The notes under the pieces are model-generated. The model saw only the letters and a list, made by a program, of their open reading frames with translations, was not told the origin of the DNA and searched no databases. Both the position numbers and the translations under genes were made by a program. Shown here in pieces: positions 28,301 through 43,300 of a stretch of 64,000 nt of DNA. Each line of letters begins with the position of its first letter. Position 1 is the first letter of the stretch. Source of the DNA: Oasisia sp. SBJ-2009 (lineage: Eukaryota; Annelida; Polychaeta; Sabellida; Siboglinidae); the NCBI GenBank assembly GCA_964017155.1, contig OZ024855.1:4670690-4734689 (forward strand), read 5' to 3'.

Positions 28301-31300
28301 GGTCAATATTTACTGTCGGTAGATGAACAATTCTGTGCATCAACACTTACTTCTTCACATATGCAAAGCGGCTTTTAATGTGATGTTTCTGTTGCAGCTT
28401 CGACCACTGCCTCGACGGAAACCACTGGAACGACTGAAAGCGTTTCCTCGGCAGCGACCACAGAAACTGTCGCATCAAGTACGGTCGGAGAAACAACGCA
28501 GACTGCTGAAACAACGAGCGAAGGTAAGTGACTTCCATTTCCAACTGATAGATAGAACGCACCTCACTATAATTGGGTCAACAATTAATGTCGGTAGATG
28601 AACTAGCGGCCACACGATACATGACATGTGCGTATCGAAATATGAAAAAGTAAAACGAAAGAATGACTTGCAATACGGTATGGATATGTATTCAAAGTGT
28701 TATTAGGTGTGTAAAGTGTTAAGTGTACGAAAATTTACTTGCGGCCAAAGGACGACATTAAAATCATAATAGAAATGTTAGTACACATATTTCATCATTT
28801 CGTTTTTCTCAGATATGATTGAGAAGATTTTACTTGATAAACAAATATTTTCTAGCAACCACTATATCCGCGGAGAAAATAACTGGGCCAATCGAAACCT
28901 CGACGTCAACGGCGGCCACCGAAAGCACCGCACCAAGCACAAGCGAAGAACCGACGACATCCGTCGAATCAACGAGCGAAGGTAACATTTCTTTTTAATC
29001 GGGCTAATCAAATAATTTTTATATTTCCACGATCAACTTTAAAAAGAATTTTTCTTTTACGACCCAAAATGATTGAAAATTATTAATATAAATGAAACAT
29101 TAATCATAAGATTATAGCTGTTTTCTAGTCGAATATCCTTGTTAAACAGCGACTGTAGCAAGTACAACAACCGAAAACAGCACTATTTCTGAAGAAACAT
29201 CTACTCCTACGCCACCTTCGACTGAATCGGTGATGACGAGTACAGTCGAATTAGAAAGTTCGACATCTACAAGTAAGATCAATCTACTCACCTACATATC
29301 ACACGTTATGTATGTTGATCAGAGTTGTCCACACAATTATTTACAATTATCTAAAAAACGCGTTTCCATGAACATTAGAAAAGCGATATCTCCACAATCT
29401 TACCGCAGCATACTCAATTTGATATAAAACGAAAAAAGAACGAGGCATAGCTTGACAAAACTTGTGTTTTGAAAACGTGAAATTCAATGTAACAGTCACA
29501 AGGTGTTTGAGTTTGGTAACTATCAATAAATTAATAAATCGACAGTGACTTCGACTCAATCGACAGTGGAGTCTACGGAAACCACGGGTCGAATGACGTC
29601 AACAGAAACAATCGCCTCAACTGTTAGCGAAACAACGGCGAGTCCGTCAGAGAATACTAGTGAAGGTAAAGAAGCATATATGAAAACAGTATATTTTCAC
29701 AATTCAGTAATATTGTAGATTGGCTAATAATTTATGTCGGTCACCTCGAATTTTTTTATTTAGGCTAAATATTATAAAACATTTTTCCAGCACAAAATTA
29801 CTCATTTGGAAAGAATGGAATGAAAAATGACATTACATCACCATTGGAAACCATATGTATGTACATGTTTTGATAAAGAACTACGGACAGCAACAATATT
29901 GTATGCCAACAAAATTAGCGAAACGAAATATCGCTGTAAACACGAAAGAGCTATAGTCTCGAGAGGTGATTGATTGTACAACTATGTGTATAAACACTTA
30001 CTTCTTCAAATATTCAAAGCGGCTTTTAATCTGATGTTTCTGTATACAGCTTCGACCTCTGCCTCGGCGGAAACCACTGGAACGACTGAAAGCGTTTCCT
30101 CGGGAGCGACCACAGAAACAGTCGCATCAAGTACGGTCGGAGAAACAACGCAGACTGCTGAAACAACGAGCGAAGGTAAGTGACTTCCATTTCCACCTGA
30201 TAGAGATAATGCACCTCACTATAATTGGGTCAACATTTACTGTCGGTAGATGAACAATTCTGTGCATAAACACTTACTTCTTCACATATGCAAAGCGGCT
30301 TTTAATGTGATGTTTCTGTTGCAGCTTCGACCACTGCCTCGGCGGAAACCACTGGAACGACTGAAAGCGTTTCCTCGGCAGCGACCACAGAAACAGTCGC
30401 ATCAAGTACGGTTGGAGAAACAACGCAGACTGCTGAAACAACGAGCGAAGGTAAGTGACTTCCATTTCCAACTGATAGATAGAACGCACCTCACTATAAT
30501 TGGGTCAACAATTAATGTCGGTAGATGAACTAGCGGCTACACAATACATGGCATGTTCGTATCGAAATATGAAAAAGTAACACGAAAGAATGACTTGCTA
30601 TACGGTATAGATATGTATTCAAAGTGTTATTAGGTGTGTAAAGTGTTAAGTGTACGAAAATTTGCTTGCGGCCAAAGGACGATATTAAAATCATAATAGA
30701 AATGTTAGTACACATAGTTCATCATTTCGTTTTTCTCAGATAAGATTGAGAAGATTTTACTTGATCAACAAATATTTTCTAGCAACCACTATATCCGCGG
30801 AGAAAACAACTGGGCCAATCGAAACCTCGACGTCAACGGCGGCCACCGAAAGCACCGCACCAAGCACAAGCGAAGAACCGACGACTTCCGTCGAATCAAC
30901 GAGCGAAGGTAACATTTCTTTTTAATCGGGCTAATCAAATAATTTTTATATTTCCACGATCAACTTTAAAAAGGATTTTCCTTTTACGACCCAAAAATGA
31001 TTGAAAATTATTAATATAAATGAAACATTAATCATAAGATTATAGCTGTTTTCTAGTCGAATATCCTTGTTAAACAGCGACTGTAGCAAGTACAACAACC
31101 GAAAAAAGAACTATTTCTGAAGAAACACCTACTCCTACGCCACCTTCGACTGAATCGGTGATGACGAGTACAGTCGAATTAGAAAGTTCGACATCTACAA
31201 GTAAGATCAATCTACTCACCTACATATCACACGTTATGTATGTTGATCAGAGTTGTCCACACAATTATTTACAATTATCTAAAAAACGCGTTTCCATGAA

Positions 31301-34300
31301 CATTAGAAAAGCGATATCTCCACAATCTTACCGCAGCATACTCAATTTGATATAAAACGAAAAAAGAACGAGACATAGCTTGACAAAACTTGTGTTTTGA
31401 AACCGTGAAATTCAATGTAACAGTCACAAGGTGTTTGAGTTTGGTAACTATCAATAAATTAATAAATCGACAGTGACTTCGACTCAATCGACAGTGGAGT
31501 CTACGGAAACCACGGGTCGAGTGACGTCAACAGAAACAATCGCCTCAACTGTTGGCGAAACAACGGCGAGTCCGTCAGAGACTACTAGTGAAGGTAAAGA
31601 AGCATATATGAAAACAGTATATTTTCACAATTCAGTAATATTGTAGATTGGCTAATAATTTATGTCGGTCACCTCGACATTTTGTATTTAGGCTAAATAT
31701 TATAAAACATTTTTCCAGCGCAAAATTAATCATTTGGAAAGAATGGAATGAAAAATTACATTACATCACCATTGGAAAACATATGTATGTACATGTTTTG
31801 ATAAAGAACTACGGACAGCAACAATATTGTATGCCAACAAAATTAGCGAAACGAAATATCGCTGTAAAAACGAAAGAGCTATAGTCTCGAGAGGTGATTG
31901 ATTGTACAACTATGTGTATAAACACTTACTTCTTCAAATATTCAAAGCGGCTTTTAATCTGATGTTTCTGTATACAGCTTCGACCTCTGCCTCGGCGGAA
32001 ACCACTGGAACGACTGAAAGCGTTTCCTCGGCAGCGACCACAGAAACAGTCGCATCAAGTACGGTCGGAGAAACAACGCAGACTGCTGAAACAACGAGCG
32101 AAGGTAAGTGACTTCCATTTCCACCTGATAGAGATAATGCACCTCACTATAATTGGGTCAATATTTACTGTCGGTAGATGAACAATTCTGTGCATAAACA
32201 CTTACTTCTTCACATATGCAAAGCGGCTTTTAATGTGATGTTTCTGTTGCAGCTTCGACCACTGCCTCGACGGAAACCACTGGAACGACTGAAAGCGTTT
32301 CCTCGGCAGCGACCACAGAAACTGTCGCATCAAGTACGGTCGGAGAAACAACGCAGACTGCTGAAACAACGAGCGAAGGTAAGTGACTTCCATTTCCAAC
32401 TGATAGATAGAACGCACCTCACTATAATTGGGTCAACAATTAATGTCGGTAGATGAACTAGCGGCTACACAATACATGGCATGTGCGTATCGAAATATGA
32501 AAAAGTAACACGAAAGAATGACTTGCTATACGGTATAGATATGTATTCAAAGTGTTATTAGGTGTGTAAAGTGTTAAGTGTACGAAAATTTGCTTGCGGC
32601 CAAAGGACGATATTAAAATCATAATATAAATGTTAGTACACATAGTTCATCATTTCGTTTTTCTCAGATAAGATTGAGAGGATTTTACTTGATAAACAAA
32701 TATTTTCTAGCAACCACTATATCCGCGGAGAAAACAACTGGGCCAATCGAAACCTCGAAGTCAACGGCGGCCACCGAAAGCACCGCACCAAGCACAAGCG
32801 AAGAACCGACGACATCCGTCGAATCAACGAGCGAAGGTAACATTTCTTTTTAATCGGGCTAATCAAATAATTTTTATATTTCCACGATCAACTTTAAAAA
32901 GAATTTTTCTTTTACGACCCAACAATGATTGAAAATTAGTAATATAAATGAAACATTAATCATAAGATTATAGCTGTTTTCTAGTCGAATATCCTTGTTA
33001 AACAGCGACTGTAGCTAGTACAACAACCGAAAACAGCACTATTTCTGAAGAAACATCTACTCCCTACGCCACCTTCGACTGAATCGGTGATGACGAGTAC
33101 AGTCGAATTAGAAAGTTCGACATCTACAAGTAAGATCAATCTACTCACCTACATATCACACGTTATGTATGTTGATCAGAGTTGTCCACACAATTATTGA
33201 CAATTATCTAAAAAACGCGTTTCCATGAACATTAGAAAAGCGATATCTCCACAATCTTACCGCAGCATACTCAATTTGATATAAAACGAAAAAAGAACGA
33301 GGCATAGCTTGACAAAACTTGTGTTTTGAAACCGTGAAATTCAATGTAACAGTCACAAGGTGTTTGAGTTTGGTAACTATCAATAAATTAATAAATCGAC
33401 AGTGACTTCGACTCAATCGACAGTGGAGTCTACGGAAACCACGGGTCGAGTGACGTCAACAGAAACAATCGCCTCAACTGTTGGCGAAACAACGGCGAGT
33501 CCGTCAGAGACTACTAGTGAAGGTAAAGAAGCATATATGAAAACAGTATATTTTCACATTTCAGTAATATTGTAGATTGGCTAATAATTTATGTCGGTCA
33601 CCTCGAATTTTTTTATTTAGGCTAAATATTAGAAAACATTTTCCCAGCACAAAAGTACTCATTTGGAAAGAATTGAATGACAAATTTCATTACATCACCA
33701 TTGGAAAACATATGTATGTACATGTTTTGATAAAGAACTACGGACAGCAACAATATTGTATGCCAACAAAATTAGCAAAACGAAATATCGCTGTAAAAAC
33801 GAAAGAGCTATAGTCTCGAGAGGTGATTGATTGTACAACTATGTGTATAAACACTTACTTCTTCAAATATTCAAAGCGGCTTTTAATCTGATGTTTCTGT
33901 ATACAGCTTCGACCACTGCCTCGGCGGAAACCACTGGAACGACTGAAAGCGTTTCCTCGGCAGCGACCACAGAAACAGTCGCATCAAGTACGGTCGGAGA
34001 AACAACGCAGACTGCTGAAACAACGAGCGAAGGTAAGTGACTTCCATTTCCACCTGATAGAGATAATGCACCTCACTATAATTGGGTCAATATTTACTGT
34101 CGGTAGATGAACAATTCTGTGCATAAACACTTACTTCTTCACATATGCAAAGCGGCTTTTAATGTGATGTTTCTGTTGCAGCTTCGACCACTGCCTCGAC
34201 GGAAACCACTGGAACGACTGAAAGCGTTTCCTCGGCAGCGACCACAGAAACAGTCGCATCAAGTACGGTCGGAGAAACAACGCAGACTGCTGAAACAACG

Positions 34301-37300
34301 AGCGAAGGTAAGTGACTTCCATTTCCAACTGATAGATAGAACGCACCTCACTATAATTGGGTCAACAATTAATGTCGGTAGATGAACTAGCGGCTACACG
34401 ATACATGGCATGTGCGTATCGAAATATGAAAAAGTAACACGAAAGAATGACTTGCTATACGGTATGGATATGTATTCAAAGTGTTATTAGGTGTGTAAAG
34501 TGTTAAGTGTACGAAAATTTACTTGCGGCCAAAGGACGACATTAAAATCATAATAGAAATGTTAGTACACATATTTCATCATTTCGTTTTTCTCAGATAT
34601 GATTGAGAAGATTTTACTTGATAAACAAATATTTTCTAGCAACCACTATATCCGCGGAGAAAACAACTGGGCCAACCGAAACCTCGACGTCAACGGCGGC
34701 CACCGAAAGCACCGCACCAAGCACAAGCGAAGAACCGACGACATCCGTCGAATCAACGAGCGAAGGTAACATTTCTTTTTAATCGGGCTAATCAAATAAT
34801 TTTTATATTTCCACGATCAACTTTAAAAAGGATTTTCCTTTTACGACCCAAAATGATTGAAAATTATTAATATAAATGAAACATTAATCATAAGATTATA
34901 GCTGTTTTCTAGTCGAATATCCTTGTTAAACAGCGACTGTAGCAAGTACAACAACCGAAAACAGCACTATTTATGAAGAAACATCTACTCCTACGCCACC
35001 TTCGACTGAATCGGTGATGACGAGTACAGTCGAATTAGAAAGTTCGACATCTACAAGTAAGATCAATCTACTCACCTACATATCACACGTTATGTATGTT
35101 GATCAGAGTTGTCCACACAATTATTTACAATTATCTAAAAAACGCGTTTCCATGAACATTAGAAAAGCGATATCTCCACAATCTTACCGCAGCATACTCA
35201 ATTTGATATAAAACGAAAAAAGAACGAGGCATAGCTTGACAAAACTTGTGTTTTGAAAACGTGAAATTCAATGTAACAGTCACAAGGTGTTTGAGTTTGG
35301 TAACTATCAATAAATTAATAAATCGACAGTGACTTCGACTCAATCGACAGTGGAGTCTACGGAAACCACGGGTCGAGTGACGTCAACAGAAACAATCGCC
35401 TCAACTGTTGGCGAAACAACGGCGAGTCCGTCAGAGAATACTAGTGAAGGTAAAGAAGCATATATGAAAACAGTATATTTTCACAATTCAGTAATATTGT
35501 AGATTGGCTAATAATTTATGTCGGTCACCTCGAATTTTTTTATTTAGGCTAAATATTATAAAACATTTTTCCAGCACAAAATTACTCATTTGGAAAGAAT
35601 GAAATGAAAAATTACAGTACATCACCATTGGAAAACATATGTATGTACATGTTTTGATAAAGAACTACGGACAGCAACAATATTGTATGCCAACAAAATT
35701 AGCGAAACGAAATATCGCTGTAAAAACGAAAGAGCTATAGTCTCGAGAGGTGATTGATTGTACAACTATGTGTATAAACACTTACTTCTTCAAATATTCA
35801 AAGCGGCTTTTAATCTGATGTTTCTGTATACAGCTTCGACCTCTGCCTCGGCGGAAACCACTGGAACGACTGAAAGCGTTTCCTCGGCAGCGACCACAGA
35901 AACAGTCGCATCAAGTACGGTCGGAGAAACAACGCAGACTGCTGAAACAACGAGCGAAGGTAAGTGACTTCCATTTCCACCTGATAGAGATAATGCACCT
36001 CACTATAATTGGGTCAATATTTACTGTCGGTAGATGAACAATTCTGTGCATAAACACTTACTTCTTCACATATGCAAAGCGGGTTTTAATGTGATGTTTC
36101 TGTTGCAGCTTCGACCACTGCCTCGGCGGAAACCACTGGAACGACTGAAAGCGTTTCCTCGGCAGCGACCACAGAAACAGTCGCATCAAGTACGGTAGGA
36201 GAAACAACGCAGACTGCTGAAACAACGAGCGAAGGTAAGTGACTTCCATTTCCAACTGATAGATAGAACGCACCTCACTATAATTGGGTCAACAATTAAT
36301 GTCGGTAGATGAACTAGCGGCTACACAATACATGGCATGTGCGTATCGAAATATGAAAAAGTAACACGAAAGAATGACTTGCTATACGGTATGGATATGT
36401 ATTCAAAGTGTTATTAGGTGTGTAAAGTGTTAAGTGTACGAAAATTTGCTTGCGGCCAAAGGACGATATTAAAATCATAATAGAAATGTTAGTACACATA
36501 TTTCATCATTTCGTTTTTCTCAGATAAGATTGAGAAGATTTTACTTGATAAACAAATATTTTCTAGCAACCACTATATCCGCGGAGAAAACAACTGGGCC
36601 AATCGAAACCTCGACGTCAACGGCGGCCACCGAAAGCACCGCACCAAGCACAAGCGAAGAACCGACGACATCCGTCGAATCAACGAGCGAAGGTAACATT
36701 TCTTTTTAATCGGGCTAATCAAATAATTTTTATATTTCCACGATCAACTTTAAAAAGGATTTTCCTTTTACGACCCAAAAATGATTGAAAATTATTAATA
36801 TAAATGAAACATTAATCATAAGATTATAGCTGTTTTCTAGTCGAATATCCTTGTTAAACAGCGACTGTAGCAAGTACAACAACCGAAAAAAGAACTATTT
36901 CTGAAGAAACACCTACTCCTACGCCACCTTCGACTGAATCGGTGATGACGAGTACAGTCGAATTAGAAAGTTCGACATCTACAAGTAAGATCAATCTACT
37001 CACCTACATATCACACGTTATGTATGTTGATCAGAGTTGTCCACACAATTATTTACAATTATCTAAAAAACGCGTTTCCATGAACATTAGAAAAGCGATA
37101 TCTCCACAATCTTACCGCAGCATACTCAATTTGATATAAAACGAAAAAAGAACGAGACATAGCTTGACAAAACTTGTGTTTTGAAACCGTGAAATTCAAT
37201 GTAACAGTCACAAGGTGTTTGAGTTTGGTAACTATCAATAAATTAATAAATCGACAGTGACTTCGACTCAATCGACAGTGGAGTCTACGGAAACCACGGG

Positions 37301-40300
37301 TCGAATGACGTCAACAGAAACAATCGCCTCAACTGTTGGCGAAACAACGGCGAGTCCGTCAGAGACTACTAGTGAAGGTAAAGAAGCATATAAGAAAACA
37401 GTATATTTTCACATTTCAGTAATATTGTAGATTGGCTAATAATTTATGTCGGTCACCTCGAAATTTTTTATTTAGGCTAAATATTAGAAAACATTTTCCC
37501 AACACAAAATTACTCATTTGGAAAGATTGGAATGAAAAATTACATTATATCACCATTGGAAAACATATGTATGTACATGTTTTGATAAAGAACTACGGAC
37601 AGCAACAATATTGTATGCCAACAAAATTAGCGAAACGAAATATCGCTGTAAAAACGAAAGAGCTATTGTCTCGAGAGGTGATTGATTGTACAACTATGTG
37701 TATAAACACTTACTTCTTCAAATATTCAAAGCGGCTTTTAATCTGATGTTTCTGTATACAGCTTCGACCACTGCCTCGGCGGAAACCACTGGAACGACTG
37801 AAAGCGTTTCCTCGGCAGCGACCACAGAAACAGTCGCATCAAGTACGGTCGGAGAAACAACGCAGACTGCTGAAACAACGAGCGAAGGTAAGTGACTTCC
37901 ATTTCCACCTGATAGAGATAATGCACCTCAGTATAATTGGGTCAATATTTACTGTCGGTAGATGAACAATTCTGTGCATCAACACTTACTTCTTCACATA
38001 TGCAAAGCGGCTTTTAATGTGATGTTTCTGTTGCAGCTTCGACCACTGCCTCGACGGAAACCACTGGAACGACTGAAAGCGTTTCCTCGGCAGCGACCAC
38101 AGAAACAGTCGCACCAAGTACGGTCGGAGAAACAACGCAGACTGCTGAAACAACGAGCGAAGGTAAGTGACTTCCATTTCCAACTGATAGATAGAACGCA
38201 CCTCACTATAATTGGGTCAACAATTAATGTCGGTAGATGAACTAGCGGCTACACGATACATGACATGTGCGTATCGAAATATGAAAAAGTAAAACGAAAG
38301 AATGACTTGCAATACGGTATGGATATGTATTCAAAGTGTTATTAGGTGTGTAAAGTGTTAAGTGTACGAAAATTTACTTGCGGCCAAAGGACGATATTAA
38401 AATCATAATAGAAATGTTAGTACACATATTTCATCATTTCGTTTTTCTCAGATAAGATTGAGAAGATTTTACTTGATAAACAAATATTTTCTAGCAACCA
38501 CTATATCCGCGGAGAAAACAACTGGGCCAATCGAAACCTCGACGTCAACGGCGGCCACCGAAAGCACCGCACCAAGCACAAGCGAAGAACCGACGACATC
38601 CGTCGAATCAACGAGCGAAGGTAACATTTCTTTTTAATCGGGCTAATCAAATAATTTTTATATTTCCACGATCAACTTTAAAAAGGATTTTCCTTTTACG
38701 ACCCAAAAATGATTGAAAATTATTAATATAAATGAAACATTAATCATAAGATTATAGCTGTTTTCTAGTCGAATATCCTTGTTAAACAGCGACTGTAGCA
38801 AGTACAACAACCGAAAAAAGAACTATTTCTGAAGAAACATCTACTCCTACGCCACCTTCGACTGAATCGGTGATGACGAGTACAGTCGAATTAGAAAGTT
38901 CGACATCTACAAGTAAGATCAATCTACTCACCTACATATCACACGTTATGTATGTTGATCAGAGTTGTCCACACAATTATTTACAATTATCTAAAAAACG
39001 CGTTTCCATGAACATTAGAAAAGCGATATCTCCACAATCTTACCGCAGCATACTCAATTTGATATAAAACGAAAAAAGAACGAGACATAGCTTGACAAAA
39101 CTTGTGTTTTGAAACCGTGAAATTCAATGTAACAGTCACAAGGTGTTTGAGTTTGGTAACTATCAATAAATTAATAAATCGACAGTGACTTCGACTCAAT
39201 CGACAGTGGAGTCTACGGAAACCACGGGTCGAATGACGTCAACAGAAACAATCGCCTCAACTGTTGGCGAAACAACGGCGAGTCCGTCAGAGACTACTAG
39301 TGAAGGTAAAGAAGCATATATGAAAACAGTATATTTTCACATTTCAGTAATATTGTAGATTGGCTAATAATTTATGTCGGTCACCTCGAAATTTTTTATT
39401 TAGGCTAAATATTAGAAAACATTTTCCCAACACAAAATTACTCATTTGGAAAGAATGGAATGAAAAATTACATTATATCACCATTGGAAAACATATGTAT
39501 GTACATGTTTTGATAAAGAACTACGGACAGCAACAATATTGTATGCCAACAAAATTAGCGAAACGAAATATCGCTGTAAAAACGAAAGAGCTATTGTCTC
39601 GAGAGGTGATTGATTGTACAACTATGTGTATAAACACTTACTTCTTCAAATATTCAAAGCGGCTTTTAATCTGATGTTTCTGTATACAGCTTCGACCACT
39701 GCCTCGGCGGAAACCACTGGAACGACTGAAAGCGTTTCCTCGGCAGCGACCACAGAAACAGTCGCATCAAGTACGGTCGGAGAAACAACGCAGACTGCTG
39801 AAACAACGAGCGAAGGTAAGTGACTTCCATTTCCACCTGATAGAGATAATGCACCTCAGTATAATTGGGTCAATATTTACTGTCGGTAGATGAACAATTC
39901 TGTGCATCAACACTTACTTCTTCACATATGCAAAGCGGCTTTTAATGTGATGTTTCTGTTGCAGCTTCGACCACTGCCTCGACGGAAACCACTGGAACGA
40001 CTGAAAGCGTTTCCTCGGCAGCGACCACAGAAAGAGTCGCATCAAGTACGGTCGGAGAAACAACGCAGACTGCTGAAAGAACGAGCGAAGGTAAGTGACT
40101 TCCATTTCCAACTGATAGATAGAACGCACCTCACTATAATTGGGTCAACAATTAATGTCGGTAGAGGAACTAGCGGCTACACGATACATGACATGTGCGT
40201 ATCGAAATATGAAAAAGTAAAACGAAAGAATGACTTGCAATACGGTATGGATATGTATTCAAAGTGTTATTAGGTGTGTAAAGTGTTAAGTGTATGAAAA

Positions 40301-43300
40301 TTTACTTGCGGCCAAAGGACGATATTAAAATCATAATAGAAATGTTAGTACACATATTTCATCATTTCGTTTTTCTCAGATAAGATTGAGAAGATTTTAC
40401 TTGATAAACAAATATTTTCTAGCAACCACTATATCCGCGGAGAAAACAACTGGGCCAATCGAAACCTCGACGTCAACGGCGGCCACCGAAAGCACCGCAC
40501 CAAGCACAAGCGAAGAACCGACGACATCCGTCGAATCAACGAGCGAAGGTAACATTTCTTTTTAATCGGGCTAATCAAATAATTTTTATATTTCCACGAT
40601 CAACTTTAAAAAGGATTTTCCTTTTACGACCCAAAAATGATTGAAAATTATTAATATAAATGAAACATTAATCATAAGATTATAGCTGTTTTCTAGTCGA
40701 ATATCCTTGTTAAACAGCGACTGTAGCAAGTACAACAACCGAAAAAAGAACTATTTCTGAAGAAACATCTACTCCTACGCCACCTTCGACTGAATCGGTG
40801 ATGACGAGTACAGTCGAATTAGAAAGTTCGACATCTACAAGTAAGATCAATCTACTCACCTACATATCACACGTTATGTATGTTGATCAGAGTTGTCCAC
40901 ACAATTATTTACAATTATCTAAAAAACGCGTTTCCATGAACATTAGAAAAGCGATATCTCCACAATCTTACCGCAGCATACTCAATTTGATATAAAACGA
41001 AAAAAGAACGAGACATAGCTTGACAAAACTTGTGTTTTGAAACCGTGAAATTCAATGTAACAGTCACAAGGTGTTTGAGTTTGGTAACTATCAATAAATT
41101 AATAAATCGACAGTGACTTCGACTCAATCGACAGTGGAGTCTACGGAAACCACGGGTCGAATGACGTCAACAGAAACAATCGCCTCAACTGTTGGCGAAA
41201 CAACGGCGAGTCCGTCAGAGACTACTAGTGAAGGTAAAGAAGCATATATGAAAACAGTATATTTTCACATTTCAGTAATATTGTAGATTGGCTAATAATT
41301 TATGTCGGTCACCTCGAAATTTTTTATTTAGGCTAAATATTAGAAAACATTTTCCCAACACAAAATTACTCATTTGGAAAGATTGGAATGAAAAATTACA
41401 TTATATCACCATTGGAAAACATATGTATGTACATGTTTTGATAAAGAACTACGGACAGCAACAATATTGTATGCCAACAAAATTAGCGAAACGAAATATC
41501 GCTGTAAAAACGAAAGAGCTATTGTCTCGAGAGGTGATTGATTGTACAACTATGTGTATAAACACTTACTTCTTCAAATATTCAAAGCGGCTTTTAATCT
41601 GATGTTTCTGTATACAGCTTCGACCACTGCCTCGGCGGAAACCACTGGAACGACTGAAAGCGTTTCCTCGGCAGCGACCACAGAAACAGTCGCATCAAGT
41701 ACGGTCGGAGAAACAACGCAGACTGCTGAAACAACGAGCGAAGGTAAGTGACTTCCATTTCCACCTGATAGAGATAATGCACCTCAGTATAATTGGGTCA
41801 ATATTTACTGTCGGTAGATGAACAATTCTGTGCATCAACACTTACTTCTTCACATATGCAAAGCGGCTTTTAATGTGATGTTTCTGTTGCAGCTTCGACC
41901 ACTGCCTCGACGGAAACCATTGGAACGACTGAAAGCGTTTCCTCGGCAGCGACCACAGAATCAGTCGCATCAAGTACGGTCGGAGAAACAACGCAGACTG
42001 CTGAAACAACGAGCGAAGGTAAGTGACTTCCATTTCCAACTGATAGATAGAACGCACCTCACTATAATTGGGTCAACAATTAATGTCGGTAGATGAACTA
42101 GCGGCTACACGATACATGACATGTGCGTATCGAAATATGAAAAAGTAAAACGAAAGAATGACTTGCAATACGGTATGGATATGTATTCAAAGTGTTATTA
42201 GGTGTGTAAAGTGTTAAGTGTACGAAAATTTACTTGCGGCCAAAGGACGATATTAAAATCATAATAGAAATGTTAGTACACATATTTCATCATTTCGTTT
42301 TTCTCAGATAAGATTGAGAAGATTTTACTTGATAAACAAATATTTTCTAGCAACCACTATATCCGCGGAGAAAACAACTGGGCCAATCGAAACCTCGACG
42401 TCAACGGCGGCCACCGAAAGCACCGCACCAAGCACAAGCGAAGAACCGACGACATCCGTCGAATCAACGAGCGAAGGTAACATTTCTTTTTAATCGGGCT
42501 AATCAAATAATTTTTATATTTCCACGATCAACTTTAAAAAGGATTTTCCTTTTACGACCCAAAAATGATTGAAAATTATTAATATAAATGAAACATTAAT
42601 CATAAGATTATAGCTGTTTTCTAGTCGAATATCCTTGTTAAACAGCGACTGTAGCAAGTACAACAACCGAAAAAAGAACTATTTCTGAAGAAACATCTAC
42701 TCCTACGCCACCTTCGACTGAATCGGTGATGACGAGTACAGTCGAATTAGAAAGTTCGACATCTACAAGTAAGATCAATCTACTCACCTACATATCACAC
42801 GTTATGTATGTTGATCAGAGTTGTCCACACAATTATTTACAATTATCTAAAAAACGCGTTTCCATGAACATTAGAAAAGCGATATCTCCACAATCTTACC
42901 GCAGCATACTCAATTTGATATAAAACGAAAAAAGAACGAGACATAGCTTGACAAAACTTGTGTTTTGAAACCGTGAAATTCAATGTAACAGTCACAAGGT
43001 GTTTGAGTTTGGTAACTATCAATAAATTAATAAATCGACAGTGACTTCGACTCAATCGACAGTGGAGTCTACGGAAACCACGGGTCGAATGACGTCAACA
43101 GAAACAATCGCCTCAACTGTTGGCGAAACAACGGCGAGTCCGTCAGAGACTACTAGTGAAGGTAAAGAAGCATATATGAAAACAGTATATTTTCACATTT
43201 CAGTAATATTGTAGATTGGCTAATAATTTATGTCGGTCACCTCGAAATTTTTTATTTAGGCTAAATATTAGAAAACATTTTCCCAACACAAAATTACTCA

